Source: a virus
Virus record (IMG/VR): IMGVR_UViG_3300032326_001081
Coordinates: 1-37,734 of that record
Strand: one strand, 5' to 3'
Length of the DNA: 37,734 nucleotides
Position 1 is the first letter of the stretch; the number at the start of each line of letters is the position of its first letter. This document shows positions 20,243-31,100 of this stretch, piece after piece. The notes beneath the pieces are model-generated. The model saw nothing but the letters and a program-made list of their open reading frames with translations. It was not told the origin of the DNA and made no database searches. Position numbers and translations under genes: made by a program.

Positions 20243-22620
20243 TGCCCGTCCACGTAATCCAGAACGCCTTCAATGCCGGCGAGCTTTCCCGCTACGTTTC
20301 CGCCCGGAGCGAGCTGGAGGTTTATCAGGCCGGTGCGCGAACCTGCCGGAATTTCATCGTGATGGCTTACGGCGGCGCGAGGTATCGGCCGGGGCTGGAA
20401 TTCATCGCGCGGACGAAGGACGACGGGGCCGCGCGCCTGGTCGCTTTCGAGTTTTCCACCAGTGACCGGCATGTGCTGGAATTTGGCGACGAATACCTGC
20501 GGATCCACGCATGCGGGCTTTCCGGTTACGGGCCGGTGCTTTCCGGCGGAACGCCCGTGGAGGTCGTCACGCCATGGACTGCCGATGAGCTGAGGTCGCT
20601 GCAATTCGCGCAACTGAATGACATCGTGATCATCTGCCATCCGGATCATCCGGTGAAACGGCTGTCCCGGTTTTCGAGCACGTCGTGGGTGCTGGAAGAT
20701 TACCCTTTCGAGAATCCGCCCTTCCTCGATGTGAACGAGGACGAAGCGGACGCGATCACGGCCAGCGCGGTTTCCGGGACAGTCACGCTGACGGCCACGG
20801 CGGACGTGTGGACGGCTGCCAATGTCGGGAGCGTGTATGAACTTGCCTACCGGCGGACGCAGGCGGAAATCATGCAGTCGCTGCTGATTCAGACCGGCTC
20901 CGTGTCCATCTCCGTCATTCGTGGCCGCGGAGCCTCGCCGAGTTCGGAAACGGTCGCCAATGCGTCCACGACCTTCTTGCGCGTGGATGGGGAGTTTCTG
21001 ATTCAGACCTTCGGCACCTGGGAGGCCACGGTGGAGGTGCATCGGCGCGCGCTGGGTGCCACCGATTGGAACGATTTCCTTTTCTTCGAGTCCACGGTGG
21101 ACCGGAACGTGAATGAGACCTTCACCTTGGACGAACCCTCGGAACTCCGGCTGGTGGTGAAAGGCTACGTGTCCGCAACGTTCAAAAGCCGGGCGGTGAT
21201 TTCCGTCACCGATCCCTTCATTCGCGGGCGAGCGCGCGTGACGGGTTACACCAATGCGCGATCCGTCACGGCAGTGGTCGAGCGACGGCTTGCCACGGGG
21301 GGTTCCACGGAATGGAGCGAGTCGGCATTTTCCACGCGGCGAGGATTCCCGCGGGCGGTGGTTTTCCACGGCGGGCGGCTGTGGTTTGGCGGCACCAGCC
21401 ACAAGCCGGAATTGGTGTGGGGGTCGAGGATACAGGGCTTCGATGATTTCGCGCGGCCATTCGGCACCAGCGAGACGGCGGACGCGGACGCCCCCATGGC
21501 CATCCCGGTGGTGGCGGATGAGCAGAGCGCCGTCCAGTGGCTTTCCAGCGCGCGGGCGCTGCTGGTGGGCACGTCGTCCGGGGAATTCGTGATCGAAGGC
21601 GGCACGCAATCCGGCGCGGAAATCTCGCCGGAGGATCACACGGTGCGGCGTCACACGTCGAACGGATCGGAACCCATCATGCCCTTGGTGATGGATGCCG
21701 CGACGATGTTCGTCCAGCGCCAAGGCCGGAGGCTGCGGAAGCTCTCCTGGGTCTATGAGGAAGACGCTTACCTCTCCGATGAACTGAGCATTTACGGCGA
21801 GCACCTGACCCGCTCGGGGATCGTGGAAATCGCTTTCCAGCGTCAGCGCGATCCCGTGATATGGGGCATCACCGGCAACGGCGGGCTGGTCGGCTGGACC
21901 TATCGGCCGAAACAACCCTTCCTTGCCGGGCATCGTCACGATACGCCCGGCGGCACGTTTGAGTCAGTCGCCTGCGCTTACGGGGATGCGGACGAAGATG
22001 AAGTCTGGCTGGTGGTGAACCGCGACGGCATGCGCTGCATCGAACGCATGCGGCCGGATCAAATGGCCGCGCAAGAAAACGGGGATCTCGATGCCTTGTT
22101 TTTCCTCGATGGCGCGCGGATCTACGGGGCGGAGACGGAAACCTGCGACGGACTGGATCATTTGGAAGGACTCGAGGTGATGGTTTTTGCGGACGATGCG
22201 TTTGCCGGGATTGCCACGGTGGACGGCGGGGAAATCGAAAACCCGGTGCCGGATGCCACGCGCGTGGTCGTGGGACTGCATTACCGCGGCGAGCTGGAAA
22301 CCATGGATCTGGAACCGGGAGCGGAAAATGGCACCAGCCAAGTGCGGATGAAGTCGGCCGGGCGCGGGGCGATTCGGCTTTTCCAAAGCCTGGGCGGCGA
22401 GTGGTTCACCAGCCAAGCCCCGGACAAGGCCGCGCCGTTCCTGAGCCTCGGGCCGGACGATTCGCTGGCGATCGCCCGTCCGCTCTCGGATGTCGAGAAA
22501 GTCGTGGAATCCTATCCGGGCGCCACGCGGGCGCTGTCGATCGGTGTCCGCCAGACGCAACCTTACCCGATGACGGTCCTTGCCGTGGTCGTGCGCATGA
22601 ACATGAAGGAGGACGCATGA
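20242..22620 (+). CDS. tail nozzle protein (gp12/tail tubular B-like)
   Basis: A 792-residue protein with the opening VIQNAFNAGELSRYVSARSE, which is the usual start of podovirus stabilisation/nozzle proteins, and repeated beta-rich segments throughout (GGARYRPGLEFIAR, DRHVLEFGDEYLRI, HGGRLWFGGTS, DEVWLVVNRDG). Six copies form the tip of the short tail and hold DNA until infection. It is coupled to the tube protein (TGATG) and to the acetyltransferase-like gene (ATGA). Confidence 0.85.
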   Translation: MPVHVIQNAFNAGELSRYVSARSELEVYQAGARTCRNFIVMAYGGARYRPGLEFIARTKDDGAARLVAFEFSTSDRHVLEFGDEYLRIHACGLSGYGPVLSGGTPVEVVTPWTADELRSLQFAQLNDIVIICHPDHPVKRLSRFSSTSWVLEDYPFENPPFLDVNEDEADAITASAVSGTVTLTATADVWTAANVGSVYELAYRRTQAEIMQSLLIQTGSVSISVIRGRGASPSSETVANASTTFLRVDGEFLIQTFGTWEATVEVHRRALGATDWNDFLFFESTVDRNVNETFTLDEPSELRLVVKGYVSATFKSRAVISVTDPFIRGRARVTGYTNARSVTAVVERRLATGGSTEWSESAFSTRRGFPRAVVFHGGRLWFGGTSHKPELVWGSRIQGFDDFARPFGTSETADADAPMAIPVVADEQSAVQWLSSARALLVGTSSGEFVIEGGTQSGAEISPEDHTVRRHTSNGSEPIMPLVMDAATMFVQRQGRRLRKLSWVYEEDAYLSDELSIYGEHLTRSGIVEIAFQRQRDPVIWGITGNGGLVGWTYRPKQPFLAGHRHDTPGGTFESVACAYGDADEDEVWLVVNRDGMRCIERMRPDQMAAQENGDLDALFFLDGARIYGAETETCDGLDHLEGLEVMVFADDAFAGIATVDGGEIENPVPDATRVVVGLHYRGELETMDLEPGAENGTSQVRMKSAGRGAIRLFQSLGGEWFTSQAPDKAAPFLSLGPDDSLAIARPLSDVEKVVESYPGATRALSIGVRQTQPYPMTVLAVVVRMNMKEDA

Positions 22621-23015
22621 AAGTAAGGATCTTCCAGGCCAGTGATTACCCGGAGATTTCCCGCTGGTGGGAAGCTCACGGTTGGCCTGCGCTGCCTCTG
22701 GCGATCCTCCCGCCGCTCTCGGTGGTGGTCGAGGCCGACGATGGGCGCGGGCTGTGCGCGGCCTTCGCCTACATGGACAACGGCGGAACCGGAGTGGCCA
22801 TGATTGAGTGGATCGTGACCGCCCCGGAGAACTCCCCGCGCGAATCGTGGAGGGCGATTGGAACCGCGCTGGATTTCCTCAAGGGCGAGCTGAAAAGCTT
22901 GGGCTATGGCTGCGCGCTGACGACCTGCCGGGACGAATCGCTGGCGCGCGTGATCGAGCGCGCGGGTTTCCAGCGGACGGACGGCACAATGATTCACCTT
23001 CTCACCAATCTCTGA
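22617..23015 (+). CDS. GNAT-fold acetyltransferase-like protein
   Basis: A 132-residue protein with a GNAT-like layout: KVRIFQASDYPEISRWWEAH (strand-helix start), an AFAYMDNGGTGVAMIEWIVT central beta strand, then ESWRAIGTALDFLKGELKSL and a final ARVIERAGFQRTDGTMIHL. Similar proteins occur between nozzle and ejection genes in other podoviruses. The classic RxxGxG/A acetyl-CoA loop is not clear, so it could be an inactive structural copy. Coupled by ATGA to the nozzle gene. Confidence 0.7.
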   Translation: MKVRIFQASDYPEISRWWEAHGWPALPLAILPPLSVVVEADDGRGLCAAFAYMDNGGTGVAMIEWIVTAPENSPRESWRAIGTALDFLKGELKSLGYGCALTTCRDESLARVIERAGFQRTDGTMIHLLTNL

Positions 23016-23016
23016 C

Positions 23017-23502
23017 ATGGGCTGGACGACTGCTATCTCAATCGCACTGCTGGGGATCTCTACGGGGATTCAGGTTTACAGCACCCAGCAAACGAAGAAG
23101 GCGGCGGAAAACGCCGATGCCTACAACCGGAAGCTGGCGGAGAGCGAAGCCCAACGAAAGGAGGCGGAAGCGCATGAAAACATGCGCCGCCAGCGCGAGG
23201 AAAAGCGCCGCCGCATGGCCATGGCGAGATCGAGGCTTTCTGCGTCCGGTGTGGCGCTGGGCGAGGGCACCGGCGCGGATGTGCTGGAGGTCTTGGACGC
23301 CCGGCTGGAAACATCGATCCAGGATGCCTCCCGCATGGCGGAACTGGAAACCCGCGCGCTGCGTGCCGGCGCGGAAATGGACACGTGGAAAACGCGGCAG
23401 CAATCGGCCGCGCTGGATCTGCAAACTTACGGCAGCTTGCTGTCCTCGGCTTCGTCGATGGCCGGGAGCTTTTCGAATACTTCATATCGGACCCCTCGTT
23501 GA
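23017..23502 (+). CDS. internal virion (ejection) protein, gp14-like
   Basis: A 161-residue protein with one N-terminal hydrophobic segment (AISIALLGISTGIQVYS) followed by a long charged coiled coil (residues 26-75) and a helical alanine-rich end. The pattern, and the position before two larger helical proteins, are those of T7 gp14-type ejection proteins, which pass into the host outer membrane when infection begins. SRLSASGVALGEGTGADVLE in the middle is a typical sequence of that family. Confidence 0.7.
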   Translation: MGWTTAISIALLGISTGIQVYSTQQTKKAAENADAYNRKLAESEAQRKEAEAHENMRRQREEKRRRMAMARSRLSASGVALGEGTGADVLEVLDARLETSIQDASRMAELETRALRAGAEMDTWKTRQQSAALDLQTYGSLLSSASSMAGSFSNTSYRTPR

Positions 23503-23505
23503 GTT

Positions 23506-25161
23506 ATGCCACCGATCACCATCCCGGATCTGAACCTTGTGGGCTCCGGCCCGTCTCTCCCGCGCGCGGATGCCTCGGCGGCGATGGCTCCGGGCATGGC
23601 GCTGCGCTCCGTAGCGGAAGGCGTTACCGATGTCGCCGCACAACTGGAGGCGCACAACGCGCGAATCCTCGAGGTCGAGAACGCGCGGGCGATTACCGAA
23701 ATCAAGACGAAGGCCCGCACGGCTTACGCGAATTTCCAGGCGTCGTTGACGGAAGATCACGATTACCGGACCTATCAGGAGAAGTGGGAAAGCACGATGG
23801 GCCAACTCCGCGCGGAAATCGACAAGGGCGAGTATTCCGGGCTGGTGCGGGATCAAGCATCGATCTTTTTGGAAGACTTCGCCGGGGATACCCGGATCGG
23901 CGTTGCCGCGGCAATGCAGCGCAAGGCGGTGGAACGCGGGAAACTGGCTTTCTCGAATGCCTTCCAATCAACCGTTGACGGATACAACCCGATGGCAGGT
24001 CCGCCATCCATGGCACCGGTGGAAGAGCTGCTGGCCGATCAAGCGTGGATGCTGCCGGAGGAAAAGGACATGTATCGGCAAAAGTTCCAGGACGCGGCAT
24101 CGGCCAAGGCGAGAATCGCGGAAATCCACGCGGACCCGGAAGACTGGATGGAACGGCACCAAGATGCAGGGGACATGGATATATCTCAATGGTATGCCAT
24201 GAGGCAAACGGCCAAGGAATTGATCGGGCAACGTGCCGTAGAAGCGGCAATGGAGGCTCAAGACATGATTGCGTTGGGGCAACTCACGAATCCCGATGAT
24301 GTGGATGATGTGTTTGCTAATCTCCGGCCCTCTGCGCGTGAGCGGATCAAAGAGCAGATTATCAAGCGGAATTCCGCCATCGAGCAGGCGGGGGTCGAGG
24401 CGAAAAGAAATAATCCCGAATATCAGCAAGAGCTGGTCGGAACTTTGATTGAAAGGATCAAGGGATATGATCCTGACTTGAACGATTTTGACGCGGAGCT
24501 GGTAGATATTCAAATGATGATCGGAGAGGTCCGCGAAGCGCCGATCCGGGAGGAATTGGAAGCGCAATTGGCACGAATCAGGGGCACCGAGGAGACGGAA
24601 ATTCGAACCGCTCAAGATTTGGTATTGGATCAGTTGGATGATGCTTTTGACGCGAAAAAGATTGGCATTTTCACGGCTGGGCAATCGGTCGATTCCGCGA
24701 TTGCAGCGGGCCTGTTAGAAGATCGTGCTAAGCTGGAAGCCGCTGGTTTTTCGCCGGAACAGGTCGAGGAATTGACGGCGGTAGGGCTGGCCGGAACGAA
24801 GCGCAAGGCGTTGTTTCAACGGCTTTGGCCGCGCCGCCCTGGCAATAGCGCTGCGTTGCCACCTTACGAACAAGCCGCGTTTGAGGCGATCGCGTCCGGG
24901 AAAGAGAAATTTGAAACGATCGATGAAGCCGCTTTGGCAAAGGCAAGGCAGGCGCATGGACGCGCCCGCATCGAATTGAAACGGGTAATGCAGGCGTATC
25001 CTGACGATCCGGCCAAGTGGGAGGAAATGGCAAAATCTCTCGGGGTGGAGGTCGAGGCTGACACGATCCTGAACGACGAATTGGAGGAATGGAACACGCC
25101 CGGCGGTTTGGGCGGCGAGGAATGGGACACCGGGGGCGTGTTGCCTCCATTGCAAGACTGA
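23506..25161 (+). CDS. internal virion (ejection) protein, gp15-like
   Basis: A 551-residue, almost wholly helical and acidic protein with coiled-coil stretches, in the place of T7 gp15. No enzymatic motif. It starts MPPITIPDLNLVGSG, a common lead-in of podovirus ejection proteins, and ends GGEEWDTGGVLPPLQD. From about base 24170 to 25080 the DNA is noticeably less GC-rich than before and after, with more AAA, GAT and TTG codons, suggesting a recombined middle/C-terminal part. Confidence 0.7.
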   Translation: MPPITIPDLNLVGSGPSLPRADASAAMAPGMALRSVAEGVTDVAAQLEAHNARILEVENARAITEIKTKARTAYANFQASLTEDHDYRTYQEKWESTMGQLRAEIDKGEYSGLVRDQASIFLEDFAGDTRIGVAAAMQRKAVERGKLAFSNAFQSTVDGYNPMAGPPSMAPVEELLADQAWMLPEEKDMYRQKFQDAASAKARIAEIHADPEDWMERHQDAGDMDISQWYAMRQTAKELIGQRAVEAAMEAQDMIALGQLTNPDDVDDVFANLRPSARERIKEQIIKRNSAIEQAGVEAKRNNPEYQQELVGTLIERIKGYDPDLNDFDAELVDIQMMIGEVREAPIREELEAQLARIRGTEETEIRTAQDLVLDQLDDAFDAKKIGIFTAGQSVDSAIAAGLLEDRAKLEAAGFSPEQVEELTAVGLAGTKRKALFQRLWPRRPGNSAALPPYEQAAFEAIASGKEKFETIDEAALAKARQAHGRARIELKRVMQAYPDDPAKWEEMAKSLGVEVEADTILNDELEEWNTPGGLGGEEWDTGGVLPPLQD

Positions 25162-25165
25162 AACC

Positions 25166-28100
25166 ATGGCAATCACGATTCAAAACATGCAGGGGAGCGG
25201 GCTGGATCCGCTCATGGGGAATGCCATGGCGGGCATCCGCGCGGACGACGAAAACCCGCTGGATCTCGCGGAGGAATCCCGCCGCCGGGCGGTCGAGACG
25301 CGGACGGCATTCATGGGCAAGGTGAACGATCGGCTGGCGAACTTCGACGCCTTCGCCCCGCAGGCCAGCGAGGGCGCGCGCAAGCGGGCGCTGGTCGATG
25401 CCTACCTCTTCGGGGCCATGGGCTACAAACCCGCGCGGGGTCTGGCACGGGAACGCCAGCGGGCGCTCGTGGCCACGGAACTCTTGGGCGGTGCCGGGGC
25501 TGCATCCGATGACGAATTTTTCGCGGAAATCTCCGGCCGTGCCACGAAGCAGAAGGCGGAAGCGGAGCTGTGGAAGGAACTGAGCACGGCGGCGCGCAAC
25601 GAGGCGCTGCAAGTGCTGGGCGGCAAGGGTAAGCTGGCCGGGGACACGACGCCCGGCGGGGTCGATGAATGGATGATGCAAGTGGAGGCATCGCCGGGGT
25701 ATCGGCCGGATCTGCGCGCGGACTATCGGCTGGCCTGGCTGGAAGAGCGGGAAAACTTTTCGGCGGCGGTCGAGCCCTTCGAAACGGAAGTGCAAGAAGT
25801 CTGGCGCGGGATGCAGTCGGGGGAGTCGACCTTCCCGGAAATCTTTGACCGTCTCGAACCTGACCAGCGCGAGGGATTCAAGGAGGCATTGGCGGCGATG
25901 GCGCGGGCGATGCCGGCGAAAGATCGGCCGACGTTCCTCGCAAACTTGGCCAAGCAGGCCGGGCGGGATCTTTCTGCGCTGCCGGGGCAAGTGGATCGAG
26001 GCTTGGGCCGGGCGGTGCAGGAAGGCGGGACGATCAACTGGGAAGACTTCTTGGGCACGGAGCGGGCGAGGATGGCGCGCCGGGAGAAAGAAGCGGCCAC
26101 CGTGGCCGGGATCCGCGCGCGATGGGATTTCGTGGACGATGTGCGGCGGATTGCTGAGGAAGTCCGGGACCCGGTGAAACCGCTCACGGAAGCGCCGGGA
26201 TTCCTGCGCGCGGTGGAGATGGGGGCGTATGCCGCGCCGCAAGCCGTGGCCACGACCCTGACGGCCCTGATCCCCTTCGCCGGGCCTGTGGCGTCGTTCG
26301 GAATCATCCGGGAAGATTCCTATCAACAAATCAGGGGCGAGCTACTGCGCGGGGGAGCGGATGAGAAAAAGGCGCAACAATGGGCGGAAGGGCTTTCGGG
26401 AGTGGTGGCGGTGCCTTCTGCCGCTTTGGAGAGGCTGGGAGCTTCTGCCGTCATTGGGAAGCTGCCGGGGCTGAATCGGCTGCTCACAAAGCTGGCCGAC
26501 AAGGCCGGGCGCAATGCCCTGGCACGGGGGACAATTCGGACGCTTGGCGGCGGCGCATTTGAAACCGGCATCGAGCTATCGCAAGACCTGCTCAATCCTC
26601 TTTCCATCGAAACCGCGCGGGCCTTGGGGCAGGACCTCCCCGGCGTGGAATGGAGGAACGGGAAAGACGGCGTGCTGGATGGGTATTGGGCGAAGGCCAC
26701 GACCACCTTTGTGGCCATCCTTCCGCTGGCAATCATGGGCGCGGCCGGGGGCCGGATGCGCGATGAACGGAACCGGGCATTTTCGCAGGCGTCGGACCTG
26801 GAACTGCGCGCGCTCGGGCTGTCGGACTCCGCCATTGCCGAGATCCGCGGGGCGGAAGGGTATCAGAGCTTGGACGCGGCAGTTACCAGCGCCGTGGCGA
26901 CGGCTGACCCGGCGAGTGAAACCGCCATCGATGCCACGCAAGAACTGGCGGAGGAGATCGAGGCCCGCCGCAAAGCACTGGAAGACGCGCAAGCCTCCGG
27001 CGTGCTGCCGCGTTTCCGCGAGGAGAACGGGGAATGGACGGTCTTCGATGGCGTCACCGGCGAGGAAATCGGGAAAGCTCCGAACTATCGCGGGGCGGTC
27101 CGGCTGGCGGCGGCGAAAACGCAATCGATCGACCTGCAAGCGGCGGATGAGGTCGAGCAGGCGCGCGTGGATTTTCTGGAATCCACCATGGAAGCCATGG
27201 AGGCCACCGGCGGCGAGGGGCTGGCGCAAGACTTCCGCCCGGGCGAGCGAGTCACCACGGCGCAAGCGGCCGCGGAATCGAGTGATGCAGAAGCTCGGAT
27301 TGCCTGGCAGGCCCGGAGCCGGGAAACGGTCGAGACCGGAGACAGCGCCATGGCGGATCTGGTGCTTGGCCAGTCCACCACGGAAGTGGCCGATGGGGTG
27401 CGCCGGAGCGTGAACCGGATGAATCAGGGCGCGACGGCGCTCACGGTCCTGCACGAAAAAACGCACGTCGATTTCCGCCGGGCTCTGGCATCCGGGAAGC
27501 TCACCCAAGGCGAAACGCTGGCGGTGGTGCGCGCGGTCCAGAACGTCCTGCAAACCCGCGACACGCGGCGCGGTGCTGCCGGGAAAATCGCGTTCCATTA
27601 CCTGCCCGATGCGGATGCCGACGTGACGCTGGAACACTTGGACGAAGCGGTGGCGGAACTGGTCGAGGCGGAAATCCTCCGCACCCGCAAGACCGATGCC
27701 GGCGCGGTGCCTCCGGGAGTCATCACCCGGAACCTGCGGGCAATTGGGCGAGTGCTGGCCGGACGTGCTCCGCGCTTCATGGCCTTCCTGCGGGCGATGC
27801 GCGATCACTTCGGGCTGGTGTTCCGCCGTGCCGCGGCGGTCAACCGTGCGCTGCGCTCCGGCGAGATCCAGCGCGAGGAATACGACGCCTTCCTGGCCAA
27901 GCTACAGGGCCGCGAAGAACAACAGGATTTTGAGCAACTGGCCCGCGATGCCGAGGCGCGGATTTTGGCCGGGGAGCAAGCGGTGGATGAGCTGGACGAC
28001 ATGGAACCGTTTTCGGTGGGGCGGGCATCCGTCATGCCAACGGCGGACACGCGGGTTTTCCAAGGTGCGGAAGGCTCACCAAGCGTGATCGGTCCGGCGT

Positions 28101-31100
28101 CGTTTTCGATTTCCGCCTATCACGGCACCCCGCACAAAGTCCGCAAATTCAGCCTCGAAAAAATCGGCACCGGGGAAGGCGCGCAAGCGTATGGGTGGGG
28201 GTTGTATTTCGCGGATTCTCGGGCCGTTGCTGAGGATTATGCTTCCGCGCTTGCAAACATACCCGGAACCGCCCGCGATACCTTAAAAGTCGGAAAACAA
28301 GCCATTGCTGAAGCTATTGGGGAGGGATACCAAGGCCGTTGGATTGCTGATATTGCCAAGGAAAAGCTTCTGGCAAGAGCTGCGGCACTTGAATCCTATC
28401 CCGCGCGAGCGCTTCCATATAAAGATGCGGCAAAAAACATCCGAGAAGTTTACAAATCTAAAGGCGGCAACCTCTACACCGTCCGCCTGAACGTCGAAGA
28501 CGATCAACTCTTGGACTGGGACAAGCCGCTGAGTGAGCAAAGCGAGGCGGTGCAAGCGGCAATCGAAAAAGCCCAAAGGGCCATGAATGATTCCAAAGAC
28601 TGGTCCAACTGGACCGGGCAGAATATCCATGCGGCCATGGAGCTTTTCGCCATGAAATCCTTTCGAGAGAACACTCCAGAAGCGGTATCCCGCAGCATGG
28701 CGTCCATCGGCATCTGTGGCATTCGCTACCTCGACGGCAACAGCCGGAACAACCAATTTTCGGTGCGCGGCGCTGGCAACTATCACACCGTAATCAATTC
28801 CTCCAACGGCCAGAAAACAGCGGAGTTCGAAGGGCCGGATTCCTATGATCAAGCCACAGCAAAAGCCGCAGAGTTAAACGGCCAAGGCTCTTACAACTAC
28901 GTCATTTTCGACGATGCCGACATCGAGATCATCGAGGAGAACGGCAATCCGGTGGATTTGAAGGCACCCGGGGAAACGGCTTTCAGCGTCGGCTGGTCCG
29001 GCCTGGCCGATGCCTTGCGCGGCGATGCCATCGGGCGGATCAAGAACCCGCTCCGTCGTGCGGAAGCGATGAAGCGGGTGGCGGAGGCCATGGCGGAAGC
29101 CACGGCCGGGCTGGAACGGTTGGAGGTGCGCGTGGGATCGCGTCGACTCAAGAAGTCGCTGCAGAATGAAATGAAAGTCCGGCAGGCCCTCCGCGCGGAG
29201 GAGCTGGAAATGGAGGCGATGCGGAAACACCTGGGCGCGCTCATGGCACCGGAGGAAACCGCCATGCTCTTCGAACAGCCGGTGCATGCCGCTTTGACGA
29301 TCGAGAAGACGGACAAGAACGGCCGGAAGTATCGGGCCGGGCGCATCCTATCGAAAACCGCGGCGGTGAAGCGTCGCCCGGAACTCTTCGAAACGCAGGG
29401 GCTTGGGGGGCATTACGACGGCGCGGGCACCGCTCACCGGGGACTCTTCGGCGGGAGCATGGAGCCGGACGTGCTGGCGCAAGAACTCTTTGAGGAGGGG
29501 CTGATTTCCGAACCCTACGCGGATGCGATGTGGGAGGCGCTGGACCGCGAGGCCGTGAGCGTGACGAATGCCAAGGCGGCGATGGATGCCGCGCATGCGG
29601 CGATCAAGCAGGCCCGGCAGCAAGCGGCCACGGAAGCCAAGGAATGGATGGAAGGCGCGCTGGAAAATCAGGCGGTCCATTTTTCACCTGCGGATGAAAT
29701 CCGGCGCGCGCTGGCGCTGTTGGATGGCATTCTGAACGTGGTCCCGGCGGAGATTCGCGGCAAGGTGGGCGGTTACACGCAACTGGCCCGCCTGGGCGGC
29801 GAGGAAACCCGGCTGGCCTTCCTGCGGGATCGGCTGGCGCGGGTGGACGCGGAACTCGAAAAATGGCTGCGCGCTCAATACGATGCCGAATGGAAGCGAC
29901 TCCTTGCCCGGGCGAAACCGGACAAGGACGAAGCAGGCAAGCGCCCGGTGGGCAAAGCGGGCGCGAGTGTTCACGAGCTTTTCCGCACGCTGGAAATCGC
30001 CATGAACTGGACGCCAGCGGAGGCGGAGGCGGAGGCCATGAAGCTGGAAATACTGGCCAACGGCGGCGAGCTGACGGCGGAGGAAGAAGCGCACAACATG
30101 CTGCTGGCAAACATGCTGCCGATGGTGGCGGATTGGCGGAAGGCGGATGCAGCCCGGCGGGAATCGGCGGTGATCGAAGGACAGAAAATCTTCCTCGATG
30201 GCTACGCCCGATACACCATTCAAGTCTTGAAAAAACGAGAAGCCCGGGCGCGCAAGCGTGCCGTCCTGCAGGCCGATGCCGGCGGGGATACCTCGGCCGC
30301 GAAACGCCGGGAGAAAATGCGCGAGGGAGCAACGAAAACCGGGAGGTCTCTGGACGCGCTGCTTTCCCTGCTGTCCTTCGAGCAAGTGGTGGGGCTGGCA
30401 TTTGGGGAAAATTCCAAGGAGGGCAATGCCCTGGTGGATGCGGAACGCGCGGCCGCGGCGAGGAAATTCGACAACATCACGGCAGCGGAAAACGAGATCG
30501 AGCGACTGCTTGCCGACCTGGGCGGCGGGAAATACCGCGGCGAGTCCCTGCGCTATGCCATGGCACACACTCGCCGGGTGGAATGGACGGATTTCCGGGG
30601 CGAGAAACAGAACCTTTCGGAGCTGGAAGCGATCACCGCCATTCTGATGTGGCGGCAAGAAGACGGTCGCCGTCATATGGAAGGGCACCTGGACGACAGC
30701 GGCGCGCCGGTGGGGGAATGGCATTGGAGACAGCAGGATATCGACACGATCGAAAACCAGCTTTCTGACGCGGCCAAGGCCCTGCGCCTCCACCTTTCGA
30801 CCGCCTACGCGGCGGAATACGCGCGGTTGAATGCGATCTTTGAAAGCCTTTACGGCGTGAGCCTGCCAAAGCACAAGGATTACAGCCCTCTTTCCATGAA
30901 ACCCGTCCAGGTGCAGGCCGGGCAAATGCTGGATCCCGGCTCGGGCATGGCCATGAGCGGGGCGAGCCTCACGCCCGGCAGCCTGCGGAACCGGATGACG
31001 GCCGGAGTCGCCGAACCGGATTTCAAAGACGCGCTGCAACATTACCTCGCGCACGTCCGGCAAATGGAACACTGGATGGCTTATGCGCCTTTTGCCACGG

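Noticed and set aside
20215-21939. A 574-codon leftward open frame over the nozzle gene, and similar long leftward frames at 2340-3932, 24728-26329 and 29684-31234.
   Set aside because: They lie wholly opposite well-supported rightward genes, are rich in Arg, Pro and His as expected of the complement of GC-rich coding DNA, and match no family I know.
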